From SVQP01 sp045594445 (lineage in GTDB: Bacteria; Bacillota; Clostridia; Oscillospirales; CAG-272): a DNA stretch of 14,696 nucleotides. The stretch lies in assembly GCA_045594445.1 (NCBI GenBank), contig JAZNYL010000123.1, positions 1 through 14,696 on the forward strand. Direction: 5' to 3'. The notes under the pieces are model-generated. The model had not been told where the DNA came from. It was given only the letters and a program-made list of their open reading frames with translations, and searched no databases. Positions within the stretch are counted from its first letter, which is position 1. Every line of letters begins with the position of its first letter. The position numbers and the translations under genes are program-made. This document shows, piece after piece, positions 1 through 6,457 of this stretch.

Positions 1-23
1 CCATCCGTATGTGTAGATCAAGT

Positions 24-59
24 AAAAAAACCGACAAGACTCAAACTTGTCGGTTTTTT
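24..59 (-). terminator. Rho-independent terminator of tRNA-Pro
   Basis: Read on the minus strand, a 14-bp stem (arms 25-38 and 46-59, core CCGACAAG/CTTGTCGG) with a 7-base loop is followed by a run of seven U (complement of 24-30). It begins one base after the encoded CCA end of the tRNA, so it terminates the tRNA transcript. Confidence 0.9.
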
Positions 60-60
60 A

Positions 61-137
61 TGGTCGGAGTGACTGGATTCGAACCAGCGGCCTCATGGAC
101 CCGAACCATGCGCACTACCAAACTGTGCCACACCCCG
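61..137 (-). tRNA. tRNA-Pro, anticodon CGG
   Basis: The minus strand folds as a complete 77-base tRNA with encoded CCA (61-63), discriminator A and acceptor stem CGGGGTG/CACTCCG containing one G-U pair. The T-arm contains GGTTCGAATCC. The anticodon stem CATGG/CCATG encloses loop TTCGGGT, giving anticodon CGG, which reads CCG proline codons; these are common in the GC-rich genes here. It has its own extended -10 promoter upstream and a terminator directly after the CCA. Confidence 0.95.
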
Positions 138-151
138 AAATCGACCGTATC

Positions 152-180
152 ATTATATCACGACCGATATTATTTGTCAA
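152..180 (-). promoter_or_regulatory. Sigma-A promoter of tRNA-Pro
   Basis: On the minus strand a perfect TTGACA (175-180) and perfect TATAAT (152-157) are separated by 17 bases, with an extended -10 (TGA before TATAAT). Predicted transcription starts about 8 bases before the tRNA 5' end. Confidence 0.9.
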
Positions 181-205
181 GACATTTTTTGGAGAATTCC
201 CAAAT

Positions 206-685
206 TCACATCATCACGTCAAACAGATTGACAAACTCAAGGCCGCTTTTGAGTGCATAGGCAGCGGTGTAGGCGGTGCCGCCGGTGTTTTTGGTCAAAA
301 AGGCGATGCAAACGTCGCTCCCCTCCACCAGCTTGCGATCGCGCTGCAGCATGCAGCCCTCTGCATAGCGGTCGCGCACATAGGTCACGCTGTCCGCACG
401 GGAGAGCACGAAGGCGTAAGCGTGGCGATCCTGCTCGCTCCACGCGGCATCCTGGTCGCGGCAAGGCAGGATCAGATCCAGCTTGATCTGTGGGTACAGC
501 TTTTTCTGCTCCAGCACGCAAAGCGCGGCCAGAGTATCAAATCCGATGGCTCCGCCTGCGCGAAAATGCACGGCGCCTGCCTCGGCCTGCTTTGCAATCT
601 CTGCCTTAAGCAGCGCGGGCAATGCCATCATGTGCCCGGGGTTGATCTGTCTGTGCCCCGTAAAGCATACGGTTCTCTCTTGCAC
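206..685 (-). CDS. SLOG-family protein (YpsA/DUF1273-like)
   Basis: Small soluble protein (159 aa from this start) of the SLOG superfamily, Rossmann-like proteins thought to bind nucleotides or nucleotide-derived ligands. The precise role of this subgroup is not established. Visible signatures are the N-terminal C-F-T-G-H-R strand/loop (about residues 7-12), the glycine-rich F-R-A-G-G-A-I-G-F-D segment (about 42-51) and a C-terminal G-S-D-V-C-I-A-F strand followed by G-G-T-A-Y-T-A-A-Y. There is no signal peptide or membrane segment. An in-frame GTG at 692-694 overlaps the AGGAGG ribosome binding site. The GTG at 683-685 has it at normal spacing (about 8 bases), so I prefer that start. It has its own promoter (716-744) and ends about 70 bases before the tRNA-Pro gene on the same strand. 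No obvious terminator separates them. Confidence 0.85.
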   Translation of the reverse strand: MQERTVCFTGHRQINPGHMMALPALLKAEIAKQAEAGAVHFRAGGAIGFDTLAALCVLEQKKLYPQIKLDLILPCRDQDAAWSEQDRHAYAFVLSRADSVTYVRDRYAEGCMLQRDRKLVEGSDVCIAFLTKNTGGTAYTAAYALKSGLEFVNLFDVMM

Positions 686-715
686 GCGTGCCACCTCCTT
701 TTACAAGTTGCTCTC

Positions 716-744
716 ATTATAGCACATTTGTTCTTTTTTGTAAA
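716..744 (-). promoter_or_regulatory. Sigma-A promoter of the SLOG gene
   Basis: On the minus strand TTTACA (739-744), a 17-base spacer and TATAAT (716-721) preceded by TGC, an extended -10. It lies about 30 bases upstream of the GTG start of the SLOG gene, with AAAAGGAGGTG between. Confidence 0.85.
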
Positions 745-753
745 CCTTTTTTT

Positions 754-778
754 GCATAAATCGTGCACAAAATTATGC
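754..778. repeat. Inverted repeat around GTGCAC in the SLOG-spoIIE intergenic region
   Basis: GCATAA (754-759) and TTATGC (773-778) are inverted around the palindrome GTGCAC (763-768). It lies just upstream of the SLOG -35 element in the divergent intergenic region, so it could be an operator, but it is short and unsupported otherwise. The rest of 779-890 shows nothing recognisable. Confidence 0.3.
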
Positions 779-890
779 GCTTTCCCGACCGAATTCGTCC
801 ACGTGCGACCTGCGCGGCGGCACGGCTCTCCCCTTTTCCCTTTCATACTCCCAAATCCGTCCTTGACCGATGCGATTTTGCATACACCGT

Positions 891-899
891 ACCGACAAA
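891..899 (-). promoter_or_regulatory. Candidate Spo0A box upstream of spoIIE
   Basis: The minus strand reads TTTGTCGGT, matching the Spo0A box TTTGTCGAA at 7 of 9 positions. It overlaps the position expected for the -35 region of the spoIIE promoter. In Bacillus subtilis, Spo0A~P activates spoIIE and spoIIG from boxes overlapping the -35 region, so placement and gene agree. Confidence 0.5.
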
Positions 900-924
900 A
901 TGCTGCGTGCTTTTCCGCTATAAT
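892..924 (+). promoter_or_regulatory. Candidate spoIIE promoter
   Basis: A perfect TATAAT (919-924) lies 33 bases before the ATG. No good -35 sits at 17 bases. The best match, CCGACA (892-897), is at 21 bases, the abnormal spacing described for Spo0A-activated sigma-A promoters such as B. subtilis spoIIE. The -35 part is weak and inferred. Confidence 0.55.
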
Positions 925-957
925 AAATGCAAAAACACCTGCAAAGGAGCTATATAC

Positions 958-3474
958 ATGCAACAAAACACAGAATTCATCCCCACCGACACGGGACAAG
1001 CCTTCGGCAAGACCAAAATCCGCCTGCAAACCGCCTCGGCCGCGCGGCGACGCCGCATCTTTTTTTGCATTGTGCGCGGCGGTGGGATCATGCTGCTCTC
1101 CTGGCTTTTGGGGCTTTTGGGGGCGTTTTTCGGCACCTACCCCGCAGGACTTACGCTGCTTTGTGCCGGCAGCGTGGGCATTCCTTACATATTCGTGGGC
1201 CTTTGCGCCTCCCTGCCCTTTACCGACGCGCCGTGGGGCTATCTTTGCGCCTACATCGGCATTCTCGTTTTGCGCGTTGCCGTGACGCTGCTGGTAGGCA
1301 GCGGCCGAGCCAATCTGCGCGAGCTGCCCCCTTTGCCAAACGACAAATTCAGCAAAGCTTTGTTGCAAATCGAGGACGGAGGATTTTTCGGTGCGGCACA
1401 AGTCGCACCGACACCCGAAGCCGAGCCGAATCTGCAAAAGCCACAGCTTTTTGGCGAAGCGCCCGTCTTGCGCATGATGACGGGTGCCATCGGCGCGCTG
1501 ATCGCGGGCGGCTTTGCCATTGTGCTGGGCGGCTTTCAATACTACGATCTGTTCGGCACGCTGTTTTTGCTTGGCGTCGTGCCGTTGGGCGTATGGCTGA
1601 TCCTCCCCTTATTCAATCCCGAAAAGCAGCACCGCCTTTCCGGCTACGTAGCCTTGACAGCGGTTTGCATGGGTGTAGTTTACGCTGCCCGTATCTTTTC
1701 CTTTTTCGGCATTCTGATCTCGGCCGTGCTTGCCTCTCTTGCCATTTTTTGGGCGCTCAAGCGGCGCGGCTTTGTGGCTGCCATGCTGTGCGCCGTGGGC
1801 TGCGGCATTGCGTTTGATCCGATCAATTCACCCATCTTTATCGTAGGCCTTGTGCTGTGGGCTCTTTGCTCGCAGCTCTCGGATCGCTTAGCACTTGCCG
1901 CCGCGCTGGCGTTTGCCTCGGGCTGGACTGCCTTGCTTGGCGGCTTTTGGGGCTTTGCCTCGGCCTTGCCCACGATACTGGTCAGCGGCGCTTTGCTGTT
2001 CGCGGCCGACAAATGGCTCTTGCCTGCAGCTGACGCTGCGGAATACGACACAGAGGGCTGCGATTTTGCAGGTGAGAGCGAATTTGCACGGCTGATCACA
2101 CAGGAAAACCGCAATCTGAGCGCAAGCGAGCGCACAGAGAGCATGGCGCAGGCCTTTACCAGCCTTTCCGAGACCTTTTATCAGCTCTCGGACAAGCTGC
2201 GCCGTCCCGCAATTCTGGATCTGCGCCGCATTTGCGACGGGGCCTTTGAGAGCGCCTGCATGGATTGCCCGCGGCGTGAGGTTTGCTGGGGCTCGGAATA
2301 CAGCACCACGCTGCAGGGCATTGGCAAGCTGACCTCTGCTTTGCACCTTTCCGGCAAAGCAGACGCCGCTTGCTTGCCCGAGGCTTTGCTTTCGGCTTGT
2401 CCGCGCACAGAGCGGATTGTGGCAAGCGCCAACGAGCAATGCGCCGACATGACCGCATCGCTTTTGCGCAGCGAAAAAACGCACATCTTTGCAGCCGACT
2501 ACTGCGCGATTGCCGATCTTTTGACCGACGCGCTCAAGGAGGACAACGAGGAATTCCGCGCCGATGCCGAAACCGGTGAGCGCATTTTCCGCTACCTTTG
2601 CGACCAAGGCATTGCGGTGGGCAGCATTGTGGTCAACGGCGTGCGCGCCAAGCGCATCTGCGCGCGTGGAGTGGGATTCGGTGCAGGCCGTACCACGCCG
2701 GACGCGCTTCGCGAGGCGATTGAAAACATCTGCGGCACGCCGCTTGGCGATCCCGTGTTTGAGATCTCCAAGGACAGCACGGTCATGATGCTTTGCGCAC
2801 GCGACCGCTTTACGGTCAGCCACGCCACGGGCGTAATCCCCGCCCCTGCCGAGGTCGTGCTCGACCCCGATGCTCCCTCGGGTGACGCGCTTTCCTGCTT
2901 TGCGGGCAAAAGCTCTTATTTCTACGGCATTCTGACCGATGGCATGGGTAGCGGCAGGCAAGCCGCCTTTTCGGCAGAGATCTGCACGGTGTTCCTTGAA
3001 AAGATGCTGTACGCAGGTAACAGCCCCGAGATCTCTTTGCGCATGCTCAACAATTACCTACGTTCTCACTCCGATTCACCCGACGCCGAGTGCTCGGTGG
3101 GCGTGGATATGGTACGCATTGATCTGCTCTCGGGCACGGCGCACTTTATCAAGAGCGGTGCGGTTCCCGCCTTTGTCATTCGCGGCAAGCAGCTGCTCAA
3201 GATCAAGGCACACACACCGCCCATCGGCATTATGCATACGGTACAGGCGCAGATCATTCCCTTTGAGCTCTCGGACGGCGACGTGATCGTCATGGTCAGC
3301 GACGGCGTCACGGGTGGCAACGAGGATTGCCCGTGGCTACTCTCGTTGCTTGGCAACGCGCCCCCCACCGAGCCAGCGCTGCTCAAGGAGACCATTCTCC
3401 TGCACGCCCGCGAATCGGGCAGCGTGGACGATATGTCCTGCGCGGTCATGCGGATCTCGCAGCTTGGCGCGTAG
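958..3474 (+). CDS. spoIIE: Stage II sporulation protein E, membrane PP2C phosphatase
   Basis: SpoIIE (838 aa; B. subtilis SpoIIE is about 830) is the polar-septum PP2C-type serine phosphatase that dephosphorylates the anti-anti-sigma factor SpoIIAA and so releases sigma-F in the forespore. Residues about 35-330 form many hydrophobic membrane segments. A central region (about 360-620) contains a cysteine cluster (C434, C437, C443) usual in clostridial relatives. The C-terminal PP2C domain has D-G-M-G-S-G (661-666), S-D-G (about 781-783) and the metal-binding D-D pair (824-825). The ATG at 958 follows AAGGAG at 8 bases; reading-frame extension upstream to 763 crosses the promoter and is not coding. 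The gene stands alone, converging on a calcium ATPase gene, and ends in a shared hairpin terminator. It is the strongest evidence that the host forms endospores. Confidence 0.95.
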   Translation: MQQNTEFIPTDTGQAFGKTKIRLQTASAARRRRIFFCIVRGGGIMLLSWLLGLLGAFFGTYPAGLTLLCAGSVGIPYIFVGLCASLPFTDAPWGYLCAYIGILVLRVAVTLLVGSGRANLRELPPLPNDKFSKALLQIEDGGFFGAAQVAPTPEAEPNLQKPQLFGEAPVLRMMTGAIGALIAGGFAIVLGGFQYYDLFGTLFLLGVVPLGVWLILPLFNPEKQHRLSGYVALTAVCMGVVYAARIFSFFGILISAVLASLAIFWALKRRGFVAAMLCAVGCGIAFDPINSPIFIVGLVLWALCSQLSDRLALAAALAFASGWTALLGGFWGFASALPTILVSGALLFAADKWLLPAADAAEYDTEGCDFAGESEFARLITQENRNLSASERTESMAQAFTSLSETFYQLSDKLRRPAILDLRRICDGAFESACMDCPRREVCWGSEYSTTLQGIGKLTSALHLSGKADAACLPEALLSACPRTERIVASANEQCADMTASLLRSEKTHIFAADYCAIADLLTDALKEDNEEFRADAETGERIFRYLCDQGIAVGSIVVNGVRAKRICARGVGFGAGRTTPDALREAIENICGTPLGDPVFEISKDSTVMMLCARDRFTVSHATGVIPAPAEVVLDPDAPSGDALSCFAGKSSYFYGILTDGMGSGRQAAFSAEICTVFLEKMLYAGNSPEISLRMLNNYLRSHSDSPDAECSVGVDMVRIDLLSGTAHFIKSGAVPAFVIRGKQLLKIKAHTPPIGIMHTVQAQIIPFELSDGDVIVMVSDGVTGGNEDCPWLLSLLGNAPPTEPALLKETILLHARESGSVDDMSCAVMRISQLGA

Positions 3475-3499
3475 CGCTTCGCGCAATGCTACCCGCAGC

Positions 3500-3637
3500 G
3501 CGCAATGCAGAATGCAGAATGCAGAATGCAGAATTATGGTAGAAAAGCCGCCAAAAGGCGGCTTTTCTTATTTTTATGCATATTTCGCTCATTCTGCGCT
3601 CTTCACTCTTCACTTCATTCTGCATTCTGCATTTCTT
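3500..3637. repeat. Intergenic repeat element A: heptad arrays flanking a 12-bp hairpin
   Basis: The left arm (3500-3534) is GCGCAAT then four perfect GCAGAAT heptads. The right arm (3591-3637) is degenerate heptads of the inverted sense (ATTCTGC, GCTCTTC, ACTCTTC, ATTCTGC, ATTCTGC). Between them sits a perfect 12-bp hairpin. The segment 3533-3552 matches the reverse complement of 8698-8717 at 18 of 20 positions, so this is one copy of a dispersed repeat. The right arm reaches the stop codon of the ATPase gene. Confidence 0.8.
3541..3577. terminator. Shared terminator between spoIIE and the ATPase gene
   Basis: Perfect 12-bp stem AGAAAAGCCGCC (3541-3552), AAAA loop, GGCGGCTTTTCT (3557-3568), then TATTTTTATG on the plus strand. 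The stem ends in U-rich sequence in both directions. It lies between two convergent genes, so it can serve both, though the tail is better for spoIIE. Confidence 0.75.
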
Positions 3638-6279
3638 TAGTACCCGCTCTTTTTTCCGCAAAGTCGCCACACGATCTTGCGTAAAAGCTCGGTGGGGACT
3701 GCAAGCAAGGCAAGCGAAAAGGTAAATCCCAGCTCGGCAGGTGTCAGAGGGGCTGTGCGCAGCACGCTGCCGCCAAGATAAACGAACGCGATCTGAATGA
3801 TGGTAACAGCCAGCATGATGCCGATAAACCCGGGGTTTTTGCCAATGCCCGCAAACAGGCGCAAGCGATCGGTGCGCGCGCCGAAGCAATTGCAGACCGA
3901 CATGAAAATAAATAGTGCGAAAAAGGCGGTCAGCAGATAAATATCATCCGGCGCGGCACGAAAGCGCCCCGTGACGGCGGGAATGACCAGCATGGAAAGG
4001 CACACGCCCACCGTGGCAAGCCCCTGCCAGACGATCTGAAAGATCATGTAGCCGTTGAGGATCGGCTCGTCGCGCCGCTTGGGCGGCTCCTTGAGATAAA
4101 ACGCGCGCGGCGCTTCGCCCGCAAACGCAAGGCCGCCAAGCGTATCCATGATCATGTTGATCCACAGCATCTGCACCACGGTCACGGGCGCGTCAAAGCC
4201 CAAAAACGGCCCGATCATGGAAACGCCCACCGCGCAGAAATTCATGGTCAGCTGCAGCACGATGAATTTGCGGATGCTTTTGAACACGGTGCGCCCGTAC
4301 AAAACGGCATTGACCACGGAAGCAAGGTTGTTGTCAAGCAGAATGATATCCCCTGCCTCGCGGGCGACCTGCGTGCCGTCGCCCATGGCAAAGCCCACGT
4401 CGGATGCGCGCAGGGCGGGCGCGTCGTTGATGCCATCCCCCGTCATGCCCACCACAAGCTGCATTTCCTGTGCCAAACGCACAAGGCGGCTCTTATCCGC
4501 AGGCAGCGCACGCGCCACCACGCCAAGGCGCGGCAGAATCTCCTTGACCTGTTCATCACTCATGGCCGAGAGCTCCGCGCCGTTCAGCACCACGTCCACG
4601 CCGTCTCCCAAGATTCCGCACCCCCGCGCGATCCGCTCGGCAGTCGCCTTGCCGTCACCCGTGATCATGACCACCTGCACCCCCGCGCCGCGCAGAGTCG
4701 CCACGGCCTTGGGGGCTTCCTTGCGAAGTCCGTCCTCCAAGGGCACAAATCCGATCAGCACCAACGCGCCAAACGCTCCCGCAGCATAGCCTTGCAGCGT
4801 GCCCGGCTCACGCGTGTACGCCAAGGCAAGCACGCGCTTGCCGCCCGCAGCCAGCGTCAAAGCCTGCTGCTGCAGGATCGCAAAATTCGCGCGAACCTGC
4901 TTGCCATCCTTGTCCAGCACGTGCGACACGTGCGGCAAAATGCGTTCGGGCGCCCCCTTGACCTGCACCTCTCCCGAACACTCTGCCGCCGCATATTTGC
5001 GCTCGCTCTCAAAGGGCAACTTCCAGATCGCAGCAGGCAGGTCGGGCAACGATTTTTGATTAGTCAAAGCACTTTCAAACAGCGCACGGTCGGTGGCGTT
5101 GCCGCCCACGGCCCGCACGCGCCCCGTGCGTGCGTCCTGCTCCGGCATGGCCGAGGTATTTCCAAGGCAAGCGCGCACGTACGCTCCCGACAAAGCATTC
5201 CTTGGAGACAGCGGCAGCGAAAGCACCTCACCCGTACCAAGATGTAAGGCGGTGGCGTGCATTTTGCCGTGCGTCAGCGTACCGGTTTTGTCGGTAAAGA
5301 GAATATTCATGCTGCCCGCGGCCTCAATGCCCGCGGGTTTCCTGACAAGCACGTTGTCGCGTACCATACGCTTGACGTTGGAGGAAAGCACCACTGCAAT
5401 CATCATTGGTAAGCCCTCCGGGACGGCCATGACCGTTACGCTCAACCCCAGCGTCAGCGCACGGAACACGTTTTCCAGTACGAATTGCCAGTCGCGCAGC
5501 CTGTGCAAAATGATCTCGGTATCAAACCCCGCGTCCAGCACGAAGGCGTTGATCAGATACACCACCGCCACCAGCACCGCCGCTGCATATCCAAGCTTGG
5601 AGATCTGCCCCGCCAGCTTACCAAGGCGCAGCTTCAAGGGGCTGTCGCGCACCTCGCTCTGCACCTCGCCCGAGATGCCGCCCAGAAAGGTGGCGTCACC
5701 CACCGCCTCGATCAACACCTCACCCTCGCCCTTAAGCACGGTGCAGCCGCCAAACACGAAAGCGGCACTTTGCGGCATGCGTTCACCGCTCGCCCCGGGA
5801 CGCTTGCGCGCGGGCTTGCTCTCGCCCGTCATGCTGGATTGATCCACGCTCAGCTCACCCGTAAGCAATCTGCCGTCCGCAGGGATCATATCCCCTGCTT
5901 GCAGCAGCACCACGTCGCCCACCACGATCTCGTCGGCTGCGATCACCTGCACTCTGCCGTCGCGCCGCACGCGGCAATCCCCCGCCCCGCAGCTCTCGGA
6001 AAGACGCGCAAACGCGCTCTCCGAGCCGTATTCCGAAAGCGTGGAGATCAGCGTGGCCAAAAAGACCGAGACGGCAATGCCCACCGTCTCCAGCCAGTCG
6101 GCCTGGCGGAACATCAAAAGAATATGGATCCCCAGCGCACAAAGCAGCACCTTGATGATGGGATCGCCCAGATTCCCCACGAATTGACGGATAAATCCTT
6201 TTTTCTTTCTCCTTGAGAGCACGTTTTGCCCGTGCGCCTCCCGCGACGCGCGCACCTGCTGCTCCGAAAGCCCTTGCAT
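3637..6279 (-). CDS. Calcium-transporting P-type ATPase (PMCA-like, P2B)
   Basis: Membrane cation pump (880 aa from this start) that probably exports Ca2+ using ATP. Motifs in order: actuator-domain T-G-E-S (151-154), ion-binding P-E-G-L-P in TM4 (287-291), phosphorylation loop D-K-T-G-T-L-T (D330), hinge G-D-G-I-N-D (614-619), and TM6 W-I-N-M-I-M-D with N708 and D712, as in calcium pumps. The wording around TM4 and TM6 resembles plasma-membrane calcium ATPases more than SERCA. The N terminus G-L-S-E-Q-Q-V is typical for the family. The frame stays open to 6369, but those extra codons read through a heptad repeat, so I start at ATG 6277-6279. Its nearest GGGAG is 15 bases away, too far to be decisive, so the start is uncertain; a GTG at 6301-6303 is the alternative. 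No promoter is convincing. Confidence 0.9.
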   Translation of the reverse strand: MQGLSEQQVRASREAHGQNVLSRRKKKGFIRQFVGNLGDPIIKVLLCALGIHILLMFRQADWLETVGIAVSVFLATLISTLSEYGSESAFARLSESCGAGDCRVRRDGRVQVIAADEIVVGDVVLLQAGDMIPADGRLLTGELSVDQSSMTGESKPARKRPGASGERMPQSAAFVFGGCTVLKGEGEVLIEAVGDATFLGGISGEVQSEVRDSPLKLRLGKLAGQISKLGYAAAVLVAVVYLINAFVLDAGFDTEIILHRLRDWQFVLENVFRALTLGLSVTVMAVPEGLPMMIAVVLSSNVKRMVRDNVLVRKPAGIEAAGSMNILFTDKTGTLTHGKMHATALHLGTGEVLSLPLSPRNALSGAYVRACLGNTSAMPEQDARTGRVRAVGGNATDRALFESALTNQKSLPDLPAAIWKLPFESERKYAAAECSGEVQVKGAPERILPHVSHVLDKDGKQVRANFAILQQQALTLAAGGKRVLALAYTREPGTLQGYAAGAFGALVLIGFVPLEDGLRKEAPKAVATLRGAGVQVVMITGDGKATAERIARGCGILGDGVDVVLNGAELSAMSDEQVKEILPRLGVVARALPADKSRLVRLAQEMQLVVGMTGDGINDAPALRASDVGFAMGDGTQVAREAGDIILLDNNLASVVNAVLYGRTVFKSIRKFIVLQLTMNFCAVGVSMIGPFLGFDAPVTVVQMLWINMIMDTLGGLAFAGEAPRAFYLKEPPKRRDEPILNGYMIFQIVWQGLATVGVCLSMLVIPAVTGRFRAAPDDIYLLTAFFALFIFMSVCNCFGARTDRLRLFAGIGKNPGFIGIMLAVTIIQIAFVYLGGSVLRTAPLTPAELGFTFSLALLAVPTELLRKIVWRLCGKKSGY

Positions 6280-6344
6280 GACCGCAGTTTTGATCTCCCA
6301 CACCCCCAATACAGTTCTCGTTTGAATATATGCGAAAAACAAAT

Positions 6345-6380
6345 GCACAATGCACAACGCACAATGCATTTCGCATTGTG
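6345..6380. repeat. Short heptad repeat with hairpin upstream of the ATPase gene
   Basis: Three heptads (GCACAAT, GCACAAC, GCACAAT; 6345-6365) lead into a perfect 8-bp hairpin CACAATGC (6360-6367), loop ATTTC, GCATTGTG (6373-6380). The 7-base period and AATGC unit resemble elements A and B, so it is probably a smaller relative. It lies in the divergent promoter region. Confidence 0.6.
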
Positions 6381-6397
6381 AAAATTCCCTAAAGCAA

Positions 6398-6426
6398 TTG
6401 ACATTCGGCTAAATAAATGGTATCAT
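6398..6426 (+). promoter_or_regulatory. Sigma-A promoter of the glycoside-hydrolase-like gene
   Basis: Perfect TTGACA (6398-6403), 17-base spacer, TATCAT (6421-6426), 31 bases before the ATG. Confidence 0.85.
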
Positions 6427-6457
6427 ATTCACAAAGACAGAATAGGAGGTACTTACA

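Noticed and set aside
9..260. Frame containing V-T-G-F-E-P-A-A-S-W
   Set aside because: This peptide is the well-known artefact of translating a tRNA gene on the opposite strand; the region is tRNA-Pro and its terminator.
47..1285. 412-codon open frame on the plus strand
   Set aside because: It runs through the tRNA-Pro gene, antisense to the SLOG gene and across two promoters into spoIIE in another frame. The start includes the typical false translation of a tRNA.
628..1539. 303-codon frame on the minus strand
   Set aside because: It is antisense to spoIIE, covers the spoIIE promoter region, and is low-complexity in character; it exists because GC-rich DNA has few stops.
1888..2961. 357-codon frame antisense to spoIIE
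   Set aside because: A shadow of the well-supported spoIIE frame, with no ribosome site and no recognisable motif.
3500..3534. CRISPR-like array of GCAGAAT repeats
   Set aside because: The 7-base units have no spacers and no cas genes are nearby; it is a simple heptad array.
5485..6216. 243-codon plus-strand frame antisense to the calcium ATPase
   Set aside because: The minus-strand ATPase has all family motifs in this stretch; the plus frame is histidine/glutamine-rich shadow sequence.
6280..6369. 30 extra N-terminal codons of the calcium ATPase
   Set aside because: They translate the heptad repeat and intergenic DNA; the family's conserved N terminus begins at G-L-S-E-Q-Q-V right after Met 6277-6279.
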